DNA of 42,856 nucleotides. Origin: a virus. Where the stretch lies: positions 1 through 42,856 of IMG/VR virus record IMGVR_UViG_3300029319_000118. The stretch is one strand, 5' to 3'. The position numbers were made by a program, and so were the translations under genes. Positions 34,147 to 42,046 of the stretch are shown piece by piece; positions within the stretch are counted from its first letter, which is position 1, and every line of letters begins with the position of its first letter. A model generated the notes under the pieces. That model worked only from the letters and a program-made list of their open reading frames with translations, did no database searches and was not told the DNA's origin.

Positions 34147-34743
34147 TTAAAATGGTAGATTTTCATCATCTTCAGAAGATACACTTGCAACACTATTATT
34201 AGAGTTGTATTCCTCTAGTAAAGTGTTATATGTTTCTTTTTGTTCTGGAGTTAATGTTTTATTGTACTTTGGATCATATTTAACATTTTCATTAGCTTTT
34301 TTTGAAAATTTATAATCCAAGGCAGTGCCAATACCTGGCTCTCCAGTTTCTCTATCTGTTCTAATATATTCTCTAGTTGTAAAACAAACGTTAATTGTTT
34401 TTCCAATACAAGAATTAAAAGCTTCAGACATATTTGAGAAATCAGTAACTCCAGCATTAATCATAAACTCTTTAAGCATCTTTCTTTTAAAGTCTGCAGT
34501 TCTTTCTTGGTCACCATCTTTAACTCCCCAAAACCTTGCTCTAGTTTTTTTACCATCTATAGTATATAAACTAAACTCAACATATGGTGAGCCAGAATAT
34601 CCTTCTACATCTGAAGAATCAGTTACTCCATTTATGGTTACTTTATAAGCACCAGGAGTTCTTAGGTATTCAACTTTTTTATACTCTTTTTTTGGAGTGT
34701 TGCTTGTTGATGTTTCTGTTTGATCTAAATTCCAATTATTCAT
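34147..34743 (-). CDS. SSB-like single-stranded DNA-binding protein with acidic tip, 198 aa
   Basis: The C-terminus ends SSEDDENLPF, the acidic amphipathic tip by which SSB proteins recruit partners. Before it lie a beta-rich core (YKVTINGVTDSSDVEGYSG then PYVEFSLYTIDGKK and RARFWG) and an unstructured linker. This layout, at 198 residues, fits phage SSB-like (DUF669-type) proteins. It lies next to Rad52-type, RusA and helicase genes. The OB-fold itself is not obvious from sequence, so the call rests on the tip and context. Confidence 0.7.
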   Translation of the reverse strand: MNNWNLDQTETSTSNTPKKEYKKVEYLRTPGAYKVTINGVTDSSDVEGYSGSPYVEFSLYTIDGKKTRARFWGVKDGDQERTADFKRKMLKEFMINAGVTDFSNMSEAFNSCIGKTINVCFTTREYIRTDRETGEPGIGTALDYKFSKKANENVKYDPKYNKTLTPEQKETYNTLLEEYNSNNSVASVSSEDDENLPF

Positions 34744-34747
34744 AATT

Positions 34748-34969
34748 TTATTTATTTAAGTTTGTTCTAATTTTGTTATTGTGTAATGATATGGTCATCC
34801 ATATTTGGCTATATATCATATCATCTTTGTCTGAGTTAGGATTAATGTTTAGTTTATTTCTTAAATAATCCATAATCTCATTGGTTAATTCGTCAGTATA
34901 TTCATTGTTAGTAAATGCATACATTGATTCTATTGCTACTAAATCTAACAATTGTTTATTGCTTTCCAT
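34748..34969 (-). CDS. Small acidic hypothetical protein, 73 aa
   Basis: Acidic and helical, with VAIESMYAFTNNEYTDELTN. It lies 3-4 bases from both neighbours, between the SSB and Rad52-type genes, so it may be an accessory to recombination. No family was recognised. Confidence 0.5.
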   Translation of the reverse strand: MESNKQLLDLVAIESMYAFTNNEYTDELTNEIMDYLRNKLNINPNSDKDDMIYSQIWMTISLHNNKIRTNLNK

Positions 34970-34972
34970 TTT

Positions 34973-35443
34973 CTATTTAAAGTATTTCCAATTAATATAT
35001 TTAGTTAAGGTTTCGCCATCAAAAATAATTTTATCTTTTTCGGCAGCATAAGGATATTCTTTACCCTTATATTCTTTGGTTGGTATTTGCTGTATTTTAA
35101 GACGATATAAGAATCTACCTATACCCCAAGATACACAAGCACGCTTAAATGCGTCAGAAGCATGTCCTTTGTCTTTTTCTACATTAGATTCAGAGCCAGT
35201 GTCTGACTTCCATACCCAATGCCCATTAACAAGTATGCCTACTTTACACATAAGCAATCCATTTGCTTCATAGTATTCAGTTGCCCAATTTCCTGGGCCA
35301 ACTACATCATCTAATAAATCTTGTGCGTCTCTTGCGTCTATATATGCTACGCAACTTGCTTTACCATAGCGTGCAGATTGTACACGCCATTTGTATGGTA
35401 ATTCTTTGGTTAAGTCTTTAAGATTAATTGTCTCTTGTTTCAT
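34973..35443 (-). CDS. Rad52/Sak-type single-strand annealing protein, 156 aa
   Basis: This matches the Rad52_Rad22/Sak superfamily: YIDARDAQDLLDDVVGPGNW (about 34-53), then a VGILVNGHWVWKSDTGSES strand pair, and GHASDAFKRACVSWGIGRFL (93-112), the hallmark helix of the annealing core. At 156 residues it is a minimal Rad52 core without the C-terminal tail. It should anneal complementary single strands coated by the neighbouring SSB, giving recombination-dependent replication with RusA resolving the products. It overlaps the upstream HU-like gene by 20 bases. Confidence 0.88.
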   Translation of the reverse strand: MKQETINLKDLTKELPYKWRVQSARYGKASCVAYIDARDAQDLLDDVVGPGNWATEYYEANGLLMCKVGILVNGHWVWKSDTGSESNVEKDKGHASDAFKRACVSWGIGRFLYRLKIQQIPTKEYKGKEYPYAAEKDKIIFDGETLTKYINWKYFK

Positions 35444-35660
35444 AATCGTTGTGATTTTTTAAAAATTTTTTGGTTGTTCTAATTGCTTTGACAATCTTAA
35501 CGAATCTCCTAATCATTACAGGAGCGTTTTTGGTTACAAGAAAGAATGCTGCTTCAACGAAAACTTCTTGTATAATTTCTTTAACAAGTGATTTGTTTTC
35601 GCCAGTTTCATAAGCAACTTCTTCATAGATTTCATCTAATTTGGATTTCTTTTTAGCCAT
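35424..35660 (-). CDS. HU/IHF N-terminus-like small basic protein, 78 aa
   Basis: The order YETGENKSLVKEIIQEVFVE then KNAPVMIRRFVKIV resembles the helical N-terminal body of HU/IHF (TG...V..v...f, then V.I..Fg.f), but the DNA-embracing arm with its proline is missing; a basic helix TTKKFLKNH follows instead. It may be a shortened DNA-bending or dimeric protein. It precedes the Rad52-type gene and overlaps it. The family link is tentative. Confidence 0.5.
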   Translation of the reverse strand: MAKKKSKLDEIYEEVAYETGENKSLVKEIIQEVFVEAAFFLVTKNAPVMIRRFVKIVKAIRTTKKFLKNHNDYETRDN

Positions 35661-35693
35661 ATAAAAATACGAAATTTTAATAAATTAGACAAG

Positions 35694-35852
35694 TTATTTA
35701 GCCATCCATTTCAGCAATTTGTAGCATACAAAACCAGCTGTTAACACAAGGAAAACAGGGCCAGCAACAGCAACAAAAAGCTTAAGAAAAAAGAGAGCAA
35801 TGACAAAAATTACTGTTATTGTAATAATGCCATACATAAAGTCCTCACTCAT
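35694..35852 (-). CDS. Two-TM hydrophobic mini-protein, 52 aa
   Basis: This short frame fills the otherwise empty stretch between the helicase and the HU-like gene. It overlaps the helicase stop by 8 bases. Residues 7-23 and 25-46 are hydrophobic, ending in the basic KLLKWMAK. A membrane protein inside a DNA-metabolism operon could anchor replication or act in exclusion. No family was recognised. Confidence 0.5.
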   Translation of the reverse strand: MSEDFMYGIITITVIFVIALFFLKLFVAVAGPVFLVLTAGFVCYKLLKWMAK

Positions 35853-37140
35853 AGTTTTCAAACTTTGTTAGTTCGGGTATGAATTTTAGGTTTACAGTTC
35901 CTACACCAATATTTCTACCTTTAGCAAAAATAATTTCGGCTAGTCCATGCGTAGCTTCTCCTGCTTCGTTTTCATATAAACCATAATATTCAGGCCTATA
36001 TAGTAAAACAACAACATCAGCAGCTTGCTCTATTTCGCCTGACTCTCTGAGGTCAGACAGGGTTGGTCTTGAGTTGGAACGCATACCCACGCCCCTACTC
36101 AATTGTGATAATGCCATAATGGATATACCAAGCTCTTTAGCTAAATTCTTTAAGCCACGAGCAACTTTTGCAACTTCTTGCTCACGATTACCTGATTTTC
36201 CAGTTCCAGCAGAAACTAACTGTAGATAATCTACCATAACAAGCTTTACTTTATTGCTATGTACATATTGTTTTATCTTAGCCATAAGATATGTTAGCGA
36301 TGTGTCGTTGCAATCGTCTATTATTAATGGTGATTTTTCTATTTGATCTATAGCATTATCAATCTTTTTTACTTCAGCAGCATCTAAAGCTCCTTTATTC
36401 ATCCAGTGTTGTTTTATACCTGACTGAATGCTTACAATACGCTGTATTATTTGGGTTGCAGACATTTCGTAAGAAAATATTGCTGTTGGTATATTAGCAA
36501 GAGTAGCATTGTATGCTAAGCTAACAGCAAAACTTGTTTTACCCATAGATGATGCTCCACCTACTATTACTAAATCAGTAGGTTGCCATCCATTTGTAAA
36601 ATCATCAAGCTCTTTATATCCTGTAGTTATGCCTGTTATTCCATCAGTAGACATTCTTTTAGAGAGCTCATTACGAAATTCTTGAAGCTGGGTTATAAAC
36701 CCCTTTTCTTGATCGGTTGAATTATGATTTATTTTATTATAAAAAGCGGTCATATAAGCCATTACATCATCAAGCTCTTTATTTTCAACAATCATGTTGT
36801 TAAGCTTTTCCATGTACCTTCTTATCATTTTGGTTTTAGATTTTTCTTCTAGACTATTAAGCATACCTTCTAGTTCTGATGGTAAAAGTATTGGTATGCT
36901 AACAACCTTAACAAGAGATCTGTTTAATTCACTTTTAGATCCAAATTCTTTACTTAGTTTTACAAGGTCTGGTTCAATTCCTTTTTTAACAAGTTTTTTA
37001 TATGCACGAAATATAAGCTGATGTTCAACATCGTCAAACATTAATTCATTCATTTTGTTGCTATATTGAAAATAGAATTTAGGATCAGCAATACAATTGC
37101 CTAATATGATTTGTTCATAGTCACTTACTAATGGATTCAT
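35845..37140 (-). CDS. dnaB-like: DnaB-type replicative helicase, 431 aa
   Basis: The N-terminal helical domain is present (residues 1-100), and the RecA-like domain has Walker A GGASSMGKTS with K201, Walker B VMVDYLQLVS, the LSQLSRGVG motif, and the C-terminal SDLRESGEIEQAADVVVLLY block that carries the arginine-finger region. All DnaB (SF4) motifs are intact, so it should be an active hexameric 5'-3' helicase. It belongs to the replication module with SSB, Rad52-type and RusA genes. No primase, loader or DNA polymerase was recognised in the window. Confidence 0.95.
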   Translation of the reverse strand: MNPLVSDYEQIILGNCIADPKFYFQYSNKMNELMFDDVEHQLIFRAYKKLVKKGIEPDLVKLSKEFGSKSELNRSLVKVVSIPILLPSELEGMLNSLEEKSKTKMIRRYMEKLNNMIVENKELDDVMAYMTAFYNKINHNSTDQEKGFITQLQEFRNELSKRMSTDGITGITTGYKELDDFTNGWQPTDLVIVGGASSMGKTSFAVSLAYNATLANIPTAIFSYEMSATQIIQRIVSIQSGIKQHWMNKGALDAAEVKKIDNAIDQIEKSPLIIDDCNDTSLTYLMAKIKQYVHSNKVKLVMVDYLQLVSAGTGKSGNREQEVAKVARGLKNLAKELGISIMALSQLSRGVGMRSNSRPTLSDLRESGEIEQAADVVVLLYRPEYYGLYENEAGEATHGLAEIIFAKGRNIGVGTVNLKFIPELTKFENYE

Positions 37141-37364
37141 TTAGTTGTTTTTTTTATAAGCCAAAGGAATAAAGTGAAAAAAAGCCCTGCTACTGCAACG
37201 CTTAGATTTCCAGTAACTCCACCTCCAAAAAACCAAAGACAGGTTACAATCATTAACCAATCTAATGCTACCCAGTTTTTTGCAATTTTTTTTCTTCCTA
37301 TTGTCTTCCAGGTTAATACTAGTATACTTAAGGCTACTAGAAAGCCATACAAAACTATTGTCAT
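37137..37364 (-). CDS. Small three-TM membrane protein, 75 aa
   Basis: Hydrophobic segments are at about 2-19, 34-47 and 53-71, with basic loops KTIGRKKIAKN and KKTTK. It overlaps the helicase start by 4 bases, so it is translated with it. Its place in a replication operon suggests a membrane-exclusion or superinfection role, but no family was recognised. Confidence 0.5.
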   Translation of the reverse strand: MTIVLYGFLVALSILVLTWKTIGRKKIAKNWVALDWLMIVTCLWFFGGGVTGNLSVAVAGLFFTLFLWLIKKTTK

Positions 37365-37373
37365 TTTTTTAAT

Positions 37374-38858
37374 TTAACAAGTTAATTCTAGGTTTTTTGA
37401 TTCAATTATTTGTATTAATTTTTGAGTTCTTTCTTCATGAATATGACTGCCATTGTAATATAATTGACCACTTAAATTCCCGCTTGTGCTTTGAACTTTA
37501 TATAGGCCGCCTAATTGTTTGTGGGTTGTAAGGCAATTTGCCTCTGGATCGTAAAATTTAAATGTATCTAACCATGGCCAATACAATTGTCTTTTTTTAT
37601 GTATTCTATCATCATAAGGCAATTCGTTACGTTTTTGATCAGAATCATATGATTTTTTAATAAATTTAGGTAATTGCACAAAACAAGCACCAATACCACC
37701 TTTTCCATTAGGTTTTACAAGAGCATTATTAGTGTATGAATTTAATTTTTTACGTATTATTCCGTTATTTTTAGCATAATTATGAAATAATATTTCATAT
37801 CTATTCTCTGTAGTATACACTCTGTCCATAACTTTGAAAGAATCTTTACGTCTACGATTGTAGCAATTTTGCCAAATTAAAGCTCTACCATATACTTCGC
37901 CATCACTATCTTCAAGAACTAATATTCTAAGACTATCGCCAAGCTTTGAATAAAATGCAACTTTATTTTGATCATCTGCACTACGCATGCAAGATCTGCC
38001 TAGGCTGCCTGGCGTGTGACCATCGCTATTGCTATAATAAGAATCACCATCGTATGCCCAAGGTACATGTTCAGAGCTATATTCTACTAATTTAACATGT
38101 AAATTATCTAAAGCGTTTAGCATAAAAGCATCTTCAAATTGATTTTCAAAACCCCTATTCCAACTTCTAAATCTTGTACACAGCTTTTCTATTGCTCTAC
38201 CAAAAGTTGTCATTGTAGCTTTTTGTTTTCTAAGAGGAAGATCATCCATGTTTTCCATTAAAGATTTAGAATGATCAAAATAATTAGTAAAACCACAAGC
38301 ATCGGATTTAAGCATTTCATAAATCTTTTTTGGTGTAAAAAAACTAATCTTGCTTTTATCGTCCATAGCTATAGATAAGGACAGAGGCCATTCTTCACAA
38401 TTGTTATTAAAACTTTCACCCTCTAATACGCCACGACTGTATTTTTCAAAGAAATCATGTAAAGAACATCTAGGAACATTGTTAAATAATTCTAAAAGTT
38501 CGGGAGAAACCCTAAACAAGCTCCAAGGCATATACAAAGCACCCATGCCCCAGGGCAGATTATCTTCTATTTTTGGGCCAGTTTGAAACATGTCTTCTGG
38601 AAAGAATTGATTAGATTTAATATACCAATTATACCAAGGTCCATCTAATTTTGAAGACTTTAATTCTAAATTCCATTTAGGAACAACTCTATAGCCTTCA
38701 AATAATTTTTCTTGCATAATAAAAAACTCTGTGTCGTTTTCTATATGACGCATAATTTGATCTGTTATATTAATTATTTGTCGCAAATTATTATTGATTA
38801 AATAGTCTCTTAAATCATCTAAACGAAACCTTTTAAATTTAACTACCTGTGTTTTCAT
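37374..38858 (-). CDS. Conserved phage protein with SCMR ... GRALIW ... MDRVYT motifs, 494 aa
   Basis: A large soluble protein of unknown function. Characteristic blocks are GRSCMR, VAFYSKLGDSLRILVLED, GEVYGRALIWQNC and MDRVYTTENRYEILFHNYA, a combination I recall from unnamed proteins in many marine phages and some giant viruses. The central SCMR Cys and the GRAL strand look conserved, suggesting a binding or catalytic site. There is no nuclease, polymerase or ATPase motif I can identify. It sits between the helicase and the zinc-peptidase genes, so a DNA- or nucleotide-related function is likely. A strong candidate for structure prediction. Confidence 0.6.
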   Translation of the reverse strand: MKTQVVKFKRFRLDDLRDYLINNNLRQIINITDQIMRHIENDTEFFIMQEKLFEGYRVVPKWNLELKSSKLDGPWYNWYIKSNQFFPEDMFQTGPKIEDNLPWGMGALYMPWSLFRVSPELLELFNNVPRCSLHDFFEKYSRGVLEGESFNNNCEEWPLSLSIAMDDKSKISFFTPKKIYEMLKSDACGFTNYFDHSKSLMENMDDLPLRKQKATMTTFGRAIEKLCTRFRSWNRGFENQFEDAFMLNALDNLHVKLVEYSSEHVPWAYDGDSYYSNSDGHTPGSLGRSCMRSADDQNKVAFYSKLGDSLRILVLEDSDGEVYGRALIWQNCYNRRRKDSFKVMDRVYTTENRYEILFHNYAKNNGIIRKKLNSYTNNALVKPNGKGGIGACFVQLPKFIKKSYDSDQKRNELPYDDRIHKKRQLYWPWLDTFKFYDPEANCLTTHKQLGGLYKVQSTSGNLSGQLYYNGSHIHEERTQKLIQIIESKNLELTC

Positions 38859-38859
38859 A

Positions 38860-40122
38860 TTAAAACGGTATTTCAGTTTGATTTGGATCGGTTGTTCTAA
38901 TCTCTATTGGTTTATAGTATAGTTTATCTTTAGCTATACTATAATAGCCTAAGAGGTTAAGGTTTGCATCTCTGACTGGATAGATTTGTTCGGCATCATA
39001 AAATGATCCTCCATTATATCCATAGTCATCCCAGAAATCCATAGTGTATTCCACATTACATTCTGTGCATTCAGGATTCACGCATATTTTTGTATTATTT
39101 ATTACACGTAAATCTGCATTACAATGGGGGCAAGCGTTTGATTGCGTAGGCTTTCTGTTAAACGACCTGTTCCAGTCATCTATTTCTACATCTTTTTCCC
39201 ATTGTTTAGCATAATTTATTTTAGGTTTATCGGTTTTAACTTTACCCCAAGATTTAGGCCAATAATTACTACCTGTATACACAGAGTAGTCTGGTGCTTT
39301 ATGTGACCATAAAGTATTACCTAGTAGTTTTGCAATATTATGCATTAGTTTTAATGTATTTTCTGCATCTTTTATTACTACATATTCTCCGTCAGTATGT
39401 GGTCTGTAATAACCAGAAGATATATTAGCCATACACACATTTATATTAAGGCCTTTAAGAGCCTTTACATCTGTTAATCCACCGTTAGGTTGAAGTTCAA
39501 AGTTGTGTATTTTAAGCAGGTTACCTATCTTTTTTTGAAACTTTTTACCTGATAAATATTTACCAGATATTTTAGTTACAAAATCTTTATTACCTCTACG
39601 ATCTGTCTGTAGAACATAGCCCACATCTTTGAAGAACTTGGTATCAGCTTTGGATGAGCCAACAGTACCCACTTCTTCAGCAGCGAACAGAGCAACCTTA
39701 CAGGCGTCTAGGTTTTGTAGTAGATTAAGGCAAGCCCAAACGCCTACTTTATCATCACCACCACAACCAGCCTCTACCTGCAGATTTGCACCTGATTCTT
39801 CATCATATTCATAAGTCCAGCCATACAATGTAGTTGCACCGTCTTTGTTTCTATTTTCGCTGATAAATAAATTATCAACAAAGTCATGCACAGTGTCGGT
39901 GTGCGCTACATAGCACGGGTAGTATTCACCTTTACCAACAGTACCTTTAGTTAGGTACATGTTAGTAATGGTTTTACCACCTGCTAGATTATGATTGATC
40001 TCGTGTAGTTTAATGTTCTTTTGTGCTTTAACCCAACGTCTTATATATTCAACCATTCTAGTTTCTTCATAAGAGTGGCTTTGCACAGCAAGAATTTCTT
40101 TTAATTCTGTTTTAATATTCAT
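38860..40122 (-). CDS. M20/M28/M42-type zinc peptidase fused to C-terminal zinc ribbon, 420 aa
   Basis: The metal-binding set of a dinuclear zinc exopeptidase is complete: HTD (H74, D76), the bridging Asp in GGDDKVG (D123/124), the catalytic and ligand Glu in AAEEVG (E149, E150), LQTDRRG (D174) and YRPHTDGEY (H242). The fold resembles peptidase T or M42 aminopeptidases. After the peptidase domain, about residues 330-365 hold CPHCNADL...CVNPEC, a four-cysteine zinc ribbon not usual in this class. The protein ends QTEIPF, loosely like an SSB tip. The gene lies in the DNA-metabolism operon. Substrate unknown: host peptides, or a non-peptide amidohydrolase reaction. Confidence 0.8.
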   Translation of the reverse strand: MNIKTELKEILAVQSHSYEETRMVEYIRRWVKAQKNIKLHEINHNLAGGKTITNMYLTKGTVGKGEYYPCYVAHTDTVHDFVDNLFISENRNKDGATTLYGWTYEYDEESGANLQVEAGCGGDDKVGVWACLNLLQNLDACKVALFAAEEVGTVGSSKADTKFFKDVGYVLQTDRRGNKDFVTKISGKYLSGKKFQKKIGNLLKIHNFELQPNGGLTDVKALKGLNINVCMANISSGYYRPHTDGEYVVIKDAENTLKLMHNIAKLLGNTLWSHKAPDYSVYTGSNYWPKSWGKVKTDKPKINYAKQWEKDVEIDDWNRSFNRKPTQSNACPHCNADLRVINNTKICVNPECTECNVEYTMDFWDDYGYNGGSFYDAEQIYPVRDANLNLLGYYSIAKDKLYYKPIEIRTTDPNQTEIPF

Positions 40123-40352
40123 TAAAAATGTTTTGGATCGTTATTTGTTTCGGGAATTATTATTTCCTCTAAGATATCTTCCGTATTATGTATGTGTATA
40201 TTCTTTTTCACAAAAGCAAGCATTTTAATAGCGTCCTCTTGTGTATAGGTTATACTATTGTCAAGATACGACCCATCTACTCTTATAAAGTAGTGCTCTT
40301 TGATACCCTCACCTGTTAGTTTAGTTGATTTAATTAATTCAATTTTAGGCAT
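40122..40352 (-). CDS. Small hypothetical protein, 76 aa
   Basis: A beta-rich start (TGEGIKEHYFIRVDGSYLDN) is followed by an acidic helix. It overlaps the peptidase by one base and the next gene by 8. It resembles small phage proteins that fold as a single sheet-plus-helix domain. Unrecognised. Confidence 0.5.
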   Translation of the reverse strand: MPKIELIKSTKLTGEGIKEHYFIRVDGSYLDNSITYTQEDAIKMLAFVKKNIHIHNTEDILEEIIIPETNNDPKHF

Positions 40353-40650
40353 TGTTTAGTTTATTTTCCATTTCTCGGTTTGCATATTCTAAGTCTTCCA
40401 TTTGTATTGGAGCTTTAGTTGTTTTACCTTTCTTATTAGGCATTGAGGTTAGTGCTATTTTCTTTAGCTTGGTAAATTTTACTAACTCGTTTGCATAGTC
40501 ATGCACTTGTTTAGCTAGTTCTCTTTGACACTTATCATGGTCATCACCATCTTGTAGCTCTGCTACTTTAGTAATGTTCCACTTGACTGATTCAAAGTTA
40601 CCAGTGTTGATTGATTGTGAATAGCTTACGCTAATTTCTTTTATTTTCAT
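40345..40650 (-). CDS. Conserved small phage protein, 101 aa
   Basis: It begins with ISVSYSQSINTGNFESVKW, then a DGDDHDKCQRELAKQVHDYA helix and a basic tail. The strand followed by a long helix is common in accessory replication proteins of phages. Coupled to both neighbours by short overlaps. Function unknown. Confidence 0.5.
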   Translation of the reverse strand: MKIKEISVSYSQSINTGNFESVKWNITKVAELQDGDDHDKCQRELAKQVHDYANELVKFTKLKKIALTSMPNKKGKTTKAPIQMEDLEYANREMENKLNNA

Positions 40651-40889
40651 CTTATTGTAAATTTAATTGCACCGTTGCTTACAGATCTATATCCTGCATA
40701 TACAGTACCTTCGGTTTGTTTTTCAACTTGGTTTATTAGTTGTTGTGCGTCAAAACCATATCCTTTTGGATAATTAAAGTTGAATCTTTCTAATCCTCTT
40801 AATGCACAATCTTCAGCCATAATAACCACTGTGTTAGCTGTGTCTATTAGCTTTCTTCGTTGTGCATCTTTGTTTACTTTAATCTTCAT
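40647..40889 (-). CDS. Small basic hypothetical protein, 80 aa
   Basis: The ATG at 40889 (MKIKVNKDAQRRKLIDTAN) is preferred over a longer frame because it leaves only an 11-base overlap with the upstream gene and starts a clean basic domain. It continues with ALRGLERFNFNYPKGYGFDA and ends GAIKFTIR. Not recognised. Confidence 0.5.
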   Translation of the reverse strand: MKIKVNKDAQRRKLIDTANTVVIMAEDCALRGLERFNFNYPKGYGFDAQQLINQVEKQTEGTVYAGYRSVSNGAIKFTIR

Positions 40890-41169
40890 CTCTATAATAT
40901 TCTTGTGCATCCTCTCGTCTGCGTTCTTGGTATTCGTGATAGTCAATCATTTCATATTCTAATTCATTTTCTTCGCATTCTGTACAGATCATATACTCAT
41001 CGGCATGTTCTTTACAGCGTGTGCATATATCTGAATTAGGATAGAATTTTGCATCACAGCAATTACTTGCACCACTTGGTTCTTGTTCTACACCACAACA
41101 GCTGGTGACTTGACCAGAGGTCCAGCCATCATCGTGTGGGTTGGATAGTTTCCATTTATCGTAACTCAT
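40879..41169 (-). CDS. Cys-rich zinc-ribbon-like protein, 96 aa
   Basis: The start at 41169 (MSYDKWKLS) is preferred because it follows the upstream stop by 2 bases. Eight cysteines fall in pairs: CC at the start of the motif, CC near NCCDAKF, ICTRC and ICTEC, enough for two zinc sites of ribbon type. The C-terminus is very acidic and helical. It could be a small transcription or replication adaptor. No family was recognised. Confidence 0.55.
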   Translation of the reverse strand: MSYDKWKLSNPHDDGWTSGQVTSCCGVEQEPSGASNCCDAKFYPNSDICTRCKEHADEYMICTECEENELEYEMIDYHEYQERRREDAQEYYRDED

Positions 41170-41171
41170 AA

Positions 41172-41777
41172 TTAACAAATTTCAAATCCCCCTGATTGTT
41201 CACAGAATTCTGCAAATTCTTTGACATTATCTATATTAAATGGATAATTAGCTTCCCATTTTTTTTGGGCTTGTAAATTATCCCAATCAGCTCTGTGTGG
41301 TTCTGGGTAGTCTGCTGGAACTAAATCACCATGCTGTTCTTTTACCCTATCTCTTAAAAGATCTATAAGAATTTGAATCTTTTTATTATGCTGTATAGCT
41401 TCATTGTATTCTTTTTGATGTCTATTATAATAATCAAAAATATCACCGCTTTTAATACGAGCACGTAATCTAGCTGCTATTCTCAAAGACTTGGTTTTGG
41501 ATATTCTATGTCCATCGTTAAACTGGCCCTTAGTTATATCCTTTTCAGTAAGTATGCCATAACAGGCAGTACATACATACATCCATAGTGGTCGCCACCA
41601 CCATACATTGTTTCTAAAGTATACACCTGGATTTTCTTTTTCCCAGGCTTCATACGCATTGTAATATTGTTTTTGAATACTTTCGTCTTCAATTTCCCAC
41701 CCAGAGTTATATTTGTTTAATATCTCTGGTTTTTCTGTGTTTTGTTTTGGCGATATGCCATGTAAATCAAATCCCAT
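41172..41777 (-). CDS. Conserved phage protein, MGFDLHGI / NNVWWWRPLW family, 201 aa
   Basis: The pattern MGFDLHGISPK ... YFRNNVWWWRPLWMYVCTAC ... NDGHRISKTKSLRIAARLRA ... FAEFCEQSGGFEIC recurs in many phages as an unnamed protein of about 200 residues. Trp-rich NNVWWW and the C-terminal SGGFEIC are its hallmarks. No catalytic residues are known to me. It belongs to the minus-strand early arm. Confidence 0.6.
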   Translation of the reverse strand: MGFDLHGISPKQNTEKPEILNKYNSGWEIEDESIQKQYYNAYEAWEKENPGVYFRNNVWWWRPLWMYVCTACYGILTEKDITKGQFNDGHRISKTKSLRIAARLRARIKSGDIFDYYNRHQKEYNEAIQHNKKIQILIDLLRDRVKEQHGDLVPADYPEPHRADWDNLQAQKKWEANYPFNIDNVKEFAEFCEQSGGFEIC

Positions 41778-41781
41778 AATT

Positions 41782-41943
41782 TTATTTAGTTATAATTACT
41801 TGTTCTTCAAGCCATTGCAGCATGAATTTTGCATAGGTTACTGCAAATTCTTCATCTTGAAATGTGAATTTGTCTTTCTTTTCTGCTACTGCTTTTTCGT
41901 AAGCTTTTCGTAGCAGCTTAACATTCTTCTGATTAATTACCAT
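41782..41943 (-). CDS. Small hypothetical protein, 53 aa
   Basis: A short frame starting MVINQKNVKLLRKAYEKAVA and ending EEQVIITK, basic in its first half, with FTFQDEEFAVTYAKFMLQWL as an amphipathic helical pair. It fits exactly between two neighbours and overlaps the stop of the upstream 37-residue frame. Similar 50-60 residue proteins are frequent in phage early regions, and it accounts for the apparent gap here. Confidence 0.6.
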   Translation of the reverse strand: MVINQKNVKLLRKAYEKAVAEKKDKFTFQDEEFAVTYAKFMLQWLEEQVIITK

Positions 41944-42046
41944 ATGACATTAGGTTTTGTATTAAAGCATATAATATAGATATAAGAATTGACATTACGC
42001 CTATCCACATTAAGATGCCTTCAATTATTGGTTGGTATTTTTTCAT
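41933..42046 (-). CDS. Single-TM mini-protein, 37 aa
   Basis: It encodes MKKYQPIIEGILMWIGVMSI, then LISILYALIQNLMSYGN: one hydrophobic segment with a basic N-terminus. Its ATG overlaps the stop of the upstream gene by ATGA, and its own end overlaps the next start by 11 bases. A small membrane peptide, function unknown. Confidence 0.5.
   Translation of the reverse strand: MKKYQPIIEGILMWIGVMSILISILYALIQNLMSYGN

Noticed and set aside
35662-35669. Minus-strand TATTTTTA as promoter of the HU-like gene (TTG 20 bases upstream)
   Set aside because: The box ends 1-2 bases before the ATG at 35660, so a transcript would start inside the gene. The spacing to TTG is attractive, but the position does not fit that gene.
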